From an uncultured Collinsella sp. (GTDB taxonomy: Bacteria > Actinomycetota > Coriobacteriia > Coriobacteriales > Coriobacteriaceae), in NCBI GenBank assembly GCA_959026725.1, contig CAUFMG010000003.1, positions 1 to 64,000 of the forward strand: a stretch of 64,000 nucleotides of DNA, in the 5' to 3' direction. Below the pieces are notes generated by a model. It was not told the origin of the DNA, did not search any database, and saw only the letters and a list, made by a program, of their open reading frames with translations. Positions within the stretch are counted from its first letter, which is position 1. Each line of letters starts with the position of its first letter. Shown piece after piece: positions 26,184-33,984 of the stretch. The position numbers and the translations under genes were made by a program.

Positions 26184-27344
26184 TCATGGTCTTCGACTTG
26201 TAAGGCGAAATAGCGCGGGGACATACGCCAGAGAAGAAATCCCAAGCGCAACAAGCAGCACAACCCGAATACCCACAACGCTACTCAACACAGCATTGAG
26301 CAGATAGAAAAGAACGGCGCCCACCGCCACCATCTGGCTTTGAACCGAAATCAGTGAACAGCGCATCGAAGAATCGGCTGCTTTTTGAAAAATTGAGTAT
26401 TTAATTGGAGCAAATAACGAGTACGCAACCGTCTGCAGCACATAGAACACGGGCAGCAAATTAGCCGGAGTAAGGGGAATCAAAAACAAAGCTGTCAGGA
26501 AAAGGCGCACGATGCCGCAAATACGCGCAAAGCGGCCCTTGTCGACATGAGCAATCGCACAGGGCACAATAAGTCCCATGGAGGCCGAGGCAAGGAGCTG
26601 GACCGCAATGGTCACACCCGAAGCGACGGCATTCATTCCGCGACCCGCAAGCAGCAGCGAGAAAAAGTCTTCCAGGGCGACAAAAGCAAATGCCTGAGAA
26701 CAGTCCATGATGAACGCCGAACGAAGAATGCCATTACACGCAATAGCGGCACCGATCATCTTCGGGCTAATTCCACGTTCAGGTGTCGCCGCAGTGCCCC
26801 CTCTTCGCATCTCAGGAATGCAGACAACAACAACCAACGTCAACACCATTGCGATGATATCTGCCGAAAGACCAATGAGATATGCACCGACAGACGAAAT
26901 GAAACCGCCCACGCAAGCGGAGAGGGCATAAGAGGCATAGAAAACAAGTCGCTCAACGACATTAAGTCTTACGAGCTGGTCCTGAGAGACGCTGTCAATG
27001 TAAATCGCTTCGATGGATCCGCTCACACATGCAACGGCAAAACCCTTGAGAGCAAACGCACCGATTAAAAGCAGAGGAGATCGGACGATGAGCAGGGCGG
27101 CGTAGTACCCAAGCATTCCCACAATGCCAACGAGGCCGCTTGTCTTTCGTCCAAACCTATCAGCAATATAGCCAGTGGGAACTTCTAGGATGAACTTGCT
27201 CACTTGGTATGCAATCATCATGCTAGAAATCGCTACCATCGAAAGCCCGACGAACCCAAGGTAGACAGTTAGAAAATACAAGATGGTGCTGAAGTTCGAC
27301 AGAAAAACGAATGTCATATAAAGCAAAACCGTACGGTTTTTCAT
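26184..27344 (-). CDS. MFS transporter
   Basis: 386-aa 12-helix major facilitator. The MFS loop 2-3 signature is clear: TGYIADRFGRKTSG after helix 2, and the second half repeats hydrophobic spans to VVLLVALGISSLAYVPAL. Start at 27344 with GGAGG 7 nt upstream. Codon usage is less GC-rich than surrounding genes (many AAA, AAT, TTT codons), as in the adjacent LysR gene, suggesting the pair arrived together. Substrate unknown; drug or metabolite efflux is the usual guess for this arrangement. Confidence 0.85.
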   Translation of the reverse strand: MKNRTVLLYMTFVFLSNFSTILYFLTVYLGFVGLSMVAISSMMIAYQVSKFILEVPTGYIADRFGRKTSGLVGIVGMLGYYAALLIVRSPLLLIGAFALKGFAVACVSGSIEAIYIDSVSQDQLVRLNVVERLVFYASYALSACVGGFISSVGAYLIGLSADIIAMVLTLVVVVCIPEMRRGGTAATPERGISPKMIGAAIACNGILRSAFIMDCSQAFAFVALEDFFSLLLAGRGMNAVASGVTIAVQLLASASMGLIVPCAIAHVDKGRFARICGIVRLFLTALFLIPLTPANLLPVFYVLQTVAYSLFAPIKYSIFQKAADSSMRCSLISVQSQMVAVGAVLFYLLNAVLSSVVGIRVVLLVALGISSLAYVPALFRLTSRRP

Positions 27345-27463
27345 GCTCCGCCCTCCAAGAGCCAGCAATCTAAATCGGATTCTTGGAAAAGCATGAGGGC
27401 AAAGCTGTCAGCTATGTGTTACAAGGCGTCAATAATCACTTGACGTCTCGAAGCCAATTAATC

Positions 27464-28354
27464 TCACGAAGCAAGATGACGCAATAGGTGCAGAAAAACC
27501 GTCTGGTGTCGATCAGTCCAGGAATTTTGCCGATAGCAAAAGTAGATAGGCAAGGTTACATCACGCGAGCCTTCAATGGAGCACTGACTCACTTCTGATC
27601 CATCCGACGCAAGAGAGGACCCAGACAAACTCAATATCAATCCCCCGGCTTGAAGAAACTCAGCCTGAGCCCTGCTTCCGTATTCAACATCACGGAAGCG
27701 AAAATTGACGAGCTGGGCTTCAGGGCATTGATTGATTGCATTGAGACAGGGTGACAAATTAATGGGAACAGCGAGCCTGCCGCCCAGTAACTCGCGAATG
27801 GTCATGGCGCCCACAGATAGATGACCCGCTGGGCATGAAAGAACCTTGAGCTCCTTTTCACCCAAGTATTTCGAAGAAAGGACACTATCCCTTGGTTCCT
27901 CAAATGAGATGGCCGCATCCGAAATGCCAAGCACAAGTGATTCAAAGCATGTGGCCGTTGGCTGATGCCAAACATCAAGGTGAATCTGAGGGTGCGAGCT
28001 TTCAAACGAGTCGTACCAGTTTTCGGAAAAAAGACGCCCCCGCCCGTGAAGACAGGGGGCGTAAAGACGGAAATGGCCGTCGGGCGAAACGCCGCCGTTC
28101 CCCGATTGAGCGTACTTTTTGAGATCGTCGACTTGCGCCAGGATCACGCGTGCACGATGCGCAAATTCTCTGCCCGCCGGAGACAAAACAGCCTCCCCCG
28201 CCGATCGGTCGAGCAAAACAATCTGATACTCAGATTCCAACTTTTTTATTGCCGACGAAACGGCCTGCGGACTCACGTGAACGGCGCGAGCCGCTTTGCG
28301 CACGCCGCCATAGTTCGCTACCGCTTGAAGGTATTCGAGTTGAGAAAGCTGCAT
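27464..28354 (-). CDS. LysR-type transcriptional regulator
   Basis: 296 aa. N-terminal winged HTH (QLEYLQAVANYGGVRKAARAVHVSPQAVSSAIKKLESEYQ) is typical LysR; the substrate-binding domain follows from about residue 90. It lies directly upstream of the MFS gene on the same strand, about 120 nt apart, with the same low-GC character, so it probably controls that transporter. The C-terminal half is divergent and gives no ligand hint. Confidence 0.88.
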   Translation of the reverse strand: MQLSQLEYLQAVANYGGVRKAARAVHVSPQAVSSAIKKLESEYQIVLLDRSAGEAVLSPAGREFAHRARVILAQVDDLKKYAQSGNGGVSPDGHFRLYAPCLHGRGRLFSENWYDSFESSHPQIHLDVWHQPTATCFESLVLGISDAAISFEEPRDSVLSSKYLGEKELKVLSCPAGHLSVGAMTIRELLGGRLAVPINLSPCLNAINQCPEAQLVNFRFRDVEYGSRAQAEFLQAGGLILSLSGSSLASDGSEVSQCSIEGSRDVTLPIYFCYRQNSWTDRHQTVFLHLLRHLAS

Positions 28355-28395
28355 AGATTACTCCAAAGGCAGCCAAGTCGACGGGCCGTGCGTCC

Positions 28396-28731
28396 TCAGA
28401 TGAGGTTCTCGCCCAGGTTCTTGCCGCCGAGAACGTGCATGTGGAAGTGCATGACGGTCTGGCCGGCGTTGACGCCCTTGTTGGAGATGACGCGGAAACC
28501 GTCCTCCAAGCCCTTGGCCTTAGCGACCTCCTGGATGGCGTGAGCCATGGCGCCCATGGTCTCGGCCGGCACGTTATCGGCGATATCGCTGTAGTGCTTC
28601 TTGGGGATCACGAGCGTGTGGACCGGCGCCTGGGGGTTGAGGTCGTCGAAGGCGATGACCTGGTCGTCCTCATAGACAACGGTCGAGGGGATCTCGTGGT
28701 TGGCAATTTTGCAGAAGATGCAATCGCACAT
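28396..28731 (-). CDS. HIT family protein (HinT-like)
   Basis: 111-aa histidine-triad nucleotide hydrolase. CDCIFCKIANHEIP carries the zinc-type CxxC start, DLNPQAPVHTLVIPKKH follows, and the catalytic triad is HFHMHV. HinT proteins hydrolyse nucleoside 5'-phosphoramidates. Start at 28731 with AAAGGA 9 nt upstream. It is downstream of xseB with a 50-nt gap, so it may end that operon. Confidence 0.93.
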   Translation of the reverse strand: MCDCIFCKIANHEIPSTVVYEDDQVIAFDDLNPQAPVHTLVIPKKHYSDIADNVPAETMGAMAHAIQEVAKAKGLEDGFRVISNKGVNAGQTVMHFHMHVLGGKNLGENLI

Positions 28732-28780
28732 GGTTGGTTCCTTTCTCACAGACCAAGGTAATTATATTTGGTCGGGATGG

Positions 28781-29047
28781 TTAGAACGAGAGGTTGTCGT
28801 CCGTGTTGGCGGCTTCGCCGTCGGCAAGCACGTCGTTGCCGTCGACGTCCTTAAGGAGTACCGAGACCTTCTGCTCGGCATCGGAGAGACGGGTGCGCAG
28901 GCTCTTGAGGAGCTCGACGCCGCGGGTATAGCTCTCGAGCGACTCCTCGAGCTCCATATCACCCGACTCCAAGCTGCGGATGATGAGCTCCAGCTCCTGC
29001 GAGGCCTGCTTGTACGTAAGCTGCTCGACCGGGGTCTTCTCTGCCAT
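28781..29047 (-). CDS. xseB: Exodeoxyribonuclease VII small subunit
   Basis: 88 aa. Pattern LTYKQASQELELIIRSLESGDMELEESLESYTRGVELLKSLRTRLSDAEQKV is the full XseB coiled-coil domain. Partner of XseA, encoded immediately upstream (42-nt gap). AAAGGAAACAGAT precedes the ATG. Confidence 0.95.
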   Translation of the reverse strand: MAEKTPVEQLTYKQASQELELIIRSLESGDMELEESLESYTRGVELLKSLRTRLSDAEQKVSVLLKDVDGNDVLADGEAANTDDNLSF

Positions 29048-29089
29048 ATCTGTTTCCTTTCCTAAAGGTTTATCGCTATGAAACGCGGC

Positions 29090-30541
29090 CTACTCGACCG
29101 TATTGACCGTTGCTGCCACGTTGCCGTCTGCCATGCGCACACGAATGGCATCGCCGGGCTTAAAGGTCTTGGCGCTCGTAGCCACACCGTCATCGCTGTA
29201 CGCGATGGAGTAACCGCGGGCAAGCACCTTGAGCGGCGACAGGGCATCGAGCGACGCGGCGGCTCGGCCAAGGTCGGACGCGGGTTTGCTGAGCATCGTG
29301 CGCCCCTGATGCTCCAGACGGGAGCTCGCAAGCGTGAGCGCATGGCGCTTGCCATCGAGCCCCGAGGTGCTTGCGATCAAGCGCTCGGGCAGACGCTCGA
29401 AGTTGGAGCGGAAGGCCCCAACCGAACGCGTTATGGCGCCGGACAGACGATCGGCCGTCAAGGCAAGCTCAGACTCGCGACGCTCGACCATAAACGTTGG
29501 ATCTTTGAGGCACGGGCGGCACGCGGCGGCATCGAGCGCATCGCCCAGACGAGCCGTATAGGTGTCCCAAGCACGACGACCGCGCTGGTCGAGCATTTCC
29601 AGATCAACCTGATCCGACCCGATCATCGAAGCCATCGCGGCGCCCAGACGCTGATGGCGCGTCTCGAGCACGTCGGCCAACTCCGTCATAGCCGGTGCCA
29701 CCGATTCCGCCGCTGCCGTTGGCGTGGAGGCGCGACGGTCGCTCACCATGTCGCAGATCGAGGTATCGGGCTCATGCCCAATGCCCGTCACCACAGGCAC
29801 GGGACAGGCTGCCACCGCACGGGCAAGCTCCTCGTCGTTAAAGGTCATGAGGTCCTCGAAGGAACCGCCGCCACGCACGAGCAAAATGCAATCGGGCGCC
29901 GGCGTAATGGCAGCGGCGCGGCGCAAGCCTTCAATAAGCTCTGTCGGCGCACCCTCGCCCTGGACCTTTGCGCCCACGCAGACAAGCTCGACGAGCGGGT
30001 TGCGACGGCGCAATGTGCGCTTAACGTCGTCGATTACGGCACCCGAAAGCGAGGTGACGACCGCCACACGCGAGCAAAACACCGGAATGCGGCGCTTGCG
30101 TGCTTCGTCCATCAGGCCCTCGCGACGCAGCTTTTCGGCCAACTGAGCCACCTGCTGACGCAGCAAGCCCTCCCCCGCCAGCGAGAACGAGCGGGCGACG
30201 AAGCTCATGCGGCCCGTGGCCTTATAGAGATTGAAGCTGCCCTTAAAGCTTACCTGCATGCCGTCGCGCAGATCGAAGGTACGCTTGAGATAGGCGCCCT
30301 TCCAGATGATGCAGTCGACGGCGGCCGAGTCGTCTTTAATCTGGAAGTAGCAGTGGCCGCTTCGGGCGTTGGGACCACGGAAACCCGTGACCTCGCCCAG
30401 GACACTCAGCTGCGGAATGGCATCGAGCGCACCGGCGGCGATCTCCACCGCCTGGCTCACGCTGAGCTCCTTGCGCTCCTGCTCATCCGAACCGTCAAAC
30501 TCGGCGGAAACGGCATTGCCGGTTAGATTCCAGCCTGCCAC
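29090..30541 (-). CDS. xseA: Exodeoxyribonuclease VII large subunit
   Basis: 483 aa with GTG start at 30541; AAAGGAGG lies 4-5 nt upstream, and a further-upstream ATG would put that site inside the gene. N-terminal OB fold (LSVSQAVEIAAGALDAIPQLSVLGEVTGFR ... YFQIKDD), then the catalytic core: GIGHEPDTSICDMVSDRRASTPTAAAE and VRGGGSFEDLMTFNDEELARA. Degrades single-stranded DNA with XseB. Confidence 0.95.
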   Translation of the reverse strand: MAGWNLTGNAVSAEFDGSDEQERKELSVSQAVEIAAGALDAIPQLSVLGEVTGFRGPNARSGHCYFQIKDDSAAVDCIIWKGAYLKRTFDLRDGMQVSFKGSFNLYKATGRMSFVARSFSLAGEGLLRQQVAQLAEKLRREGLMDEARKRRIPVFCSRVAVVTSLSGAVIDDVKRTLRRRNPLVELVCVGAKVQGEGAPTELIEGLRRAAAITPAPDCILLVRGGGSFEDLMTFNDEELARAVAACPVPVVTGIGHEPDTSICDMVSDRRASTPTAAAESVAPAMTELADVLETRHQRLGAAMASMIGSDQVDLEMLDQRGRRAWDTYTARLGDALDAAACRPCLKDPTFMVERRESELALTADRLSGAITRSVGAFRSNFERLPERLIASTSGLDGKRHALTLASSRLEHQGRTMLSKPASDLGRAAASLDALSPLKVLARGYSIAYSDDGVATSAKTFKPGDAIRVRMADGNVAATVNTVE

Positions 30542-30610
30542 GCAGCCTCCTTTCGTCATCGTGCACAAGGGCTTCGGCCCTGCGCAAATTCAAGTCCAAC
30601 ACATAGTACA

Positions 30611-30640
30611 GCGCCGCGGGGACACGAATCCCCGCGGCGC
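30611..30640 (-). terminator. Strong GC hairpin after the YugP-type gene
   Basis: 12-bp perfect stem GCGCCGCGGGGA/TCCCCGCGGCGC with no U-tract, 17 nt after the stop at 30657. It separates this gene from xseA. Confidence 0.6.
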
Positions 30641-30656
30641 CCAGCGACCCAATTTG

Positions 30657-31361
30657 TTATCGGTTGGAGTTTCTGTTGTAGCGAGCCATAAGATAGAGCA
30701 GCTGAATAATCGAGGTGAGAGCTGCAGCAACATAGGTAAGTGCGGCTGCCGTCAGCACCTTCTTGGCGCCGTTGACCTGCTTGGAACTCATACCCGACTG
30801 CTCGATGTACGCCACAGCACGTCGGCTGGCGTCAATCTCAACAGGCAACGTAACGAGTTGGAACAGCACGCTAAACGAGAAGAAAATCAACGCGAGGGTC
30901 GTAAGCCCCGCGATGTTCATAAACAGGCCCATGAGTAGCACGATGGTCCAGGTGTTCTGGGTAAAGTTAACGACCGGGACCAGGGCGGTGCGCACCTTCA
31001 TCATAGCGTAGCCGCTTTGACGCTGGGCGGCATGGCCCGCCTCATGGCAGGCCACGGCAACGCTTGCGACCGATCCGCCCGAACGGTTGGCATCAGAGAG
31101 GTACAGGTTGTTGTCCTGCGGGTTGTAATGGTCGGTGAGCTCGCCAGCGACACCCTTGATACCCACGGCGTTACAACCGTTGGCATCGAGCATGCGGCGA
31201 GCGACCGTGGCACCCGTATCGCCGTCCGAGCGAACCTTGGACCAGGTTTTGTACGTCGAGTTGATATAGTTCTGTGCGGCAAGGCCAAGCACCGTGCAGA
31301 CAAGAACAACCAGCAGGTACAGCGGGTCGATGCCAAAGCCGTATCCATAGTAATAAGGCAT
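30657..31361 (-). CDS. YugP-like zinc metallopeptidase
   Basis: 234-aa membrane protease-like protein. N-terminal membrane segment (DPLYLLVVLVCTVLGLAAQNYI), zinc motif CHEAGHAAQ at about residue 107, then two hydrophobic segments (WTIVLLMGLFMNIAGL; LIFFSFSVLFQLVTLPVEIDASRRA) and a C-terminal one. This is the YugP/DUF neutral zinc metallopeptidase layout; physiological substrate unknown. GGAGGAATTCGC precedes the ATG. Confidence 0.88.
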   Translation of the reverse strand: MPYYYGYGFGIDPLYLLVVLVCTVLGLAAQNYINSTYKTWSKVRSDGDTGATVARRMLDANGCNAVGIKGVAGELTDHYNPQDNNLYLSDANRSGGSVASVAVACHEAGHAAQRQSGYAMMKVRTALVPVVNFTQNTWTIVLLMGLFMNIAGLTTLALIFFSFSVLFQLVTLPVEIDASRRAVAYIEQSGMSSKQVNGAKKVLTAAALTYVAAALTSIIQLLYLMARYNRNSNR

Positions 31362-31425
31362 GCGAATTCCTCCGAATCGAGTTACACGTTGGAGGCATTC
31401 TACCCACTCAAGCGGCTAGGCTTCC

Positions 31426-32559
31426 TTACAGCAATTCGATTTTTCCGTCCTTCACCGTCAACCCCATATTGCCGGAAAGCAGATCGTCCAGGCGCGAGCC
31501 CACAAGCTCAAAGCGCCAACCTTCGCGCAGGCGGCTCTGCTCGGGATGCTCAATGTAGTCGGCCAGGTCATCGCGCGAGGCAATGACCGAAGTCGCCACG
31601 CCCGAGCGCTCGGCAACCAGGCGGATGAGCGCGTACATCAGGTCCGTCACACTCTCCAACTCCGGCGAAATCTGACGGTGACCGCGCACCATGAGCGGCA
31701 GGCGATCGTGCGGGCAGCTCGCGCCGCGCTTGATGGCCATGAGCGCACCGTCCACGTCGCGCTCCCCCAACTGATCGGTACCGCGGATGCTACGGAACTC
31801 CTCAACGCGCACGGGATTGCGCTTAACGAGCGCAAGCAGCGTGTCGTCGGACATGACCCACTTGCGCGGGATGTTACGGCGCTCGGCGCGGTCCTCGCGC
31901 CAGGCGGCGAGCTCGCGCGCGATGCCCAACTGGTGACGGCTGCACGAATTGATGCGTTTGACCTTGCGGAACGCCTCGTGGCGATCGGCGCGATAGTGCG
32001 ACTCGTCAGCCAGCGGGCGCAGCTCGTCGAGCACCCAGTCCACACGGCCCAGCTCGCGCAGGCGGCTCATCATCTCGATATAGGCGACGATCAGGTACTT
32101 GACGTCATCGATCGCATACTCAATCTGCTTATCGGTCAGCGGGCGGCGCGACCAGTCGGTCAGTGACTCGGTCTTGGGCAGCGATACGCCGCAGAACGTC
32201 TGAACAAGCGCGCCATACGAAATCTGCTGGCGCTCGCCCAAAAAGGCGGCGGCGACCTGCGTATCGAAAATCGGTCGTGGCAGCACGCCCACGGTATGGA
32301 GCATGACCTCCATATCCTGCGAGCACGCGTGGAAGACCTTGGTCACGCTCTCGTCGGCCATAAGCTCGGCCAGCGGCGATAGGTCGTCGATTACCAGGGG
32401 ATCGACCGCGACGCTCTCAGCAGGGGTGGCAATCTGAACCAAACATAGACGCGGATGGAACGTGCGCTCGCGCAAAAACTCGGTATCGACGGCAATCGCG
32501 TCGAACTCACGGGCGCGCTGGCAAAAGTCGAGTAGAGCCTGATGTGTGGAAATGTACAT
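31426..32559 (-). CDS. rnd: Ribonuclease D
   Basis: 377-aa DEDD 3'-5' exoribonuclease for tRNA and stable RNA trimming. Exo I carries FDAIAVDTEFLRERTFHPRLCLVQIA, Exo II VFHACSQDMEVM, Exo III LTDKQIEYAIDDVKYL; an HRDC domain follows (REDRAERRNIPRKWVMSDDTLLAL). The start at 32559 has only weak complementarity upstream, and ATG 32595 is possible. Confidence 0.92.
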   Translation of the reverse strand: MYISTHQALLDFCQRAREFDAIAVDTEFLRERTFHPRLCLVQIATPAESVAVDPLVIDDLSPLAELMADESVTKVFHACSQDMEVMLHTVGVLPRPIFDTQVAAAFLGERQQISYGALVQTFCGVSLPKTESLTDWSRRPLTDKQIEYAIDDVKYLIVAYIEMMSRLRELGRVDWVLDELRPLADESHYRADRHEAFRKVKRINSCSRHQLGIARELAAWREDRAERRNIPRKWVMSDDTLLALVKRNPVRVEEFRSIRGTDQLGERDVDGALMAIKRGASCPHDRLPLMVRGHRQISPELESVTDLMYALIRLVAERSGVATSVIASRDDLADYIEHPEQSRLREGWRFELVGSRLDDLLSGNMGLTVKDGKIELL

Positions 32560-32657
32560 ATCAACCCATCGAATAAGGTTAGGCCCGAAAAACACGGGTA
32601 GGATATCGGCATTGCCTTACAACTATACTCGGTTAGTCACAGAACGGGAACGTAAGT

Positions 32658-33575
32658 ATGCGCTGCCTTATCATCCACAACCCGGCATCGGGCCCCAGCT
32701 CAGATGAAATCTTCGCATTCACGCACGCCCTTGCACAGGGCGGCGACGAGGTCGTGATGCGCTTTATCGGCGATGGCATGGAACCCGAGGACGCCGTGGC
32801 AGACGTGCGCGAGTTTGACCGCGTGGTCGTTTCGGGCGGCGACGGCACTGTCTCCAACGTGCTCGACCAGATGCGCGGATGCGGTGTCCCCACGCTCGTC
32901 TTCCCCTCCGGTACGGCCTGCCTGTTCTTCAACAACATCGGCAATGCCCCCGAGGCGGCGGCGCTCGCCAAGGCCTGCCGTGCCGGTCGCACGGTCAAAG
33001 TCGACATGGGCGAGCTCTTTTGGCTCGACGAGAACGGCAACGAGAAGCGCCACGGCTTCATCATCATCGCCGGCTCGGGCTTCGACGCCGAGATCATGAT
33101 GAAGGCCGCCCCCACCAAAAACGACATCGGCGAGATCGCCTACTTCCTCTCTGCGCTCGCCACGCCCAACCCTACGGTAGCGCACTTTACGATTGAGCAT
33201 GACGGCATTGTCGAGGAGCTCGACGGCATCTGCTGCATGGCCGGCAACACCTCGGTCATCCAAAACGACATCAACCTGTTCCCCGACTGCCGCATGAACG
33301 ATGGCATGGTCGACATTGCGGTCATCGAACCCGTGCGCGCCGTGCAGCTGCTGCCTACCGTGATCACCGCTGCGCTTGACCCCGCCGGCAAGGTACTCGG
33401 GCGCCCGCAGTTCAAGATCATCCAGACCAAGGAAGCCAAGATCACCTGCACCCCGTCGCTGGGCATGCAGTTCGATGGCGAAATTATCTCCAGCAATTCG
33501 GGCGTCTTTGGAGCCCGCGCGCTTCCACAATGCCTCGACCTCATCGTCGACGAATTCTCCCCGCTCGGAAAATAG
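32658..33575 (+). CDS. Diacylglycerol-kinase family lipid kinase
   Basis: 305 aa. N-terminal NPASG and VVVSGGDGTVSNVLDQM (the GGDGT ATP motif), then the beta-rich C-terminal half with IIIAGSGFDAEIMMKA and the DGMVDIAVIEP region. DagK/YegS type soluble or membrane-associated lipid kinase; exact lipid unknown. It is followed 9 nt later by a short membrane peptide gene. Confidence 0.88.
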   Translation: MRCLIIHNPASGPSSDEIFAFTHALAQGGDEVVMRFIGDGMEPEDAVADVREFDRVVVSGGDGTVSNVLDQMRGCGVPTLVFPSGTACLFFNNIGNAPEAAALAKACRAGRTVKVDMGELFWLDENGNEKRHGFIIIAGSGFDAEIMMKAAPTKNDIGEIAYFLSALATPNPTVAHFTIEHDGIVEELDGICCMAGNTSVIQNDINLFPDCRMNDGMVDIAVIEPVRAVQLLPTVITAALDPAGKVLGRPQFKIIQTKEAKITCTPSLGMQFDGEIISSNSGVFGARALPQCLDLIVDEFSPLGK

Positions 33576-33584
33576 GAGGACTCT

Positions 33585-33677
33585 ATGAACGACAATCCCC
33601 TGCTCGGCTTTATCATCATCGTTTTGGCCATGCTCGTCGGCTATGCGATCAACGTGATCCACCGCCGGAAGAAGTAA
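33585..33677 (+). CDS. 30-aa single-span membrane peptide
   Basis: MNDNPLLGFIIIVLAM then a further hydrophobic run and a basic HRRKK tail: one membrane helix with an inside-positive end. TAGGAGGA lies 5 nt before the ATG, a stronger site than most genes here. It starts 9 nt after the lipid kinase stop and lies before a shared terminator, so it is co-transcribed. It may tether or modulate the kinase at the membrane; that is a guess from position. Confidence 0.7.
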   Translation: MNDNPLLGFIIIVLAMLVGYAINVIHRRKK

Positions 33678-33713
33678 TTCCACATTGGTATGATATTCAT
33701 CAAATTATCGTCT

Positions 33714-33753
33714 CCCCTGCTGTTTATGCATTTGCCAAACAGCAGGGGATTTT
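33714..33753 (+). terminator. Terminator of the lipid kinase unit
   Basis: 12-bp stem CCCCTGCTGTTT/AAACAGCAGGGG followed by ATTTTTC. Confidence 0.9.
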
Positions 33754-33984
33754 TCATTTCAGGCATTCCCAGCTACTTTATTCGGCTACAGTAATTACAG
33801 GGCGTCTTTATTAAAGTAAAGCTACAAACTGAGTACAATTAACCGCTCGTCGCATATTTCATCACGCTTATCGAGTAAGTGTCTTTCATAGATGAATATT
33901 GTTTCCAGTTCGTTACGCTAATGGGGTGTCTTTATTGGCTGAAGCCCTCTGGCGACAGAGGGCTTTCGCACGCTGGGAGGGAAA
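33754..33984 (+). other. Leader of the C69 peptidase gene
   Basis: AT-rich, no gene. The hairpin AAGCCCTCT-GGCGAC-AGAGGGCTT (33942-33965) sits 20 nt before the ATG; with TTCGC after it this is not a strong terminator. I could not match the region to a known riboswitch. Confidence 0.5.
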
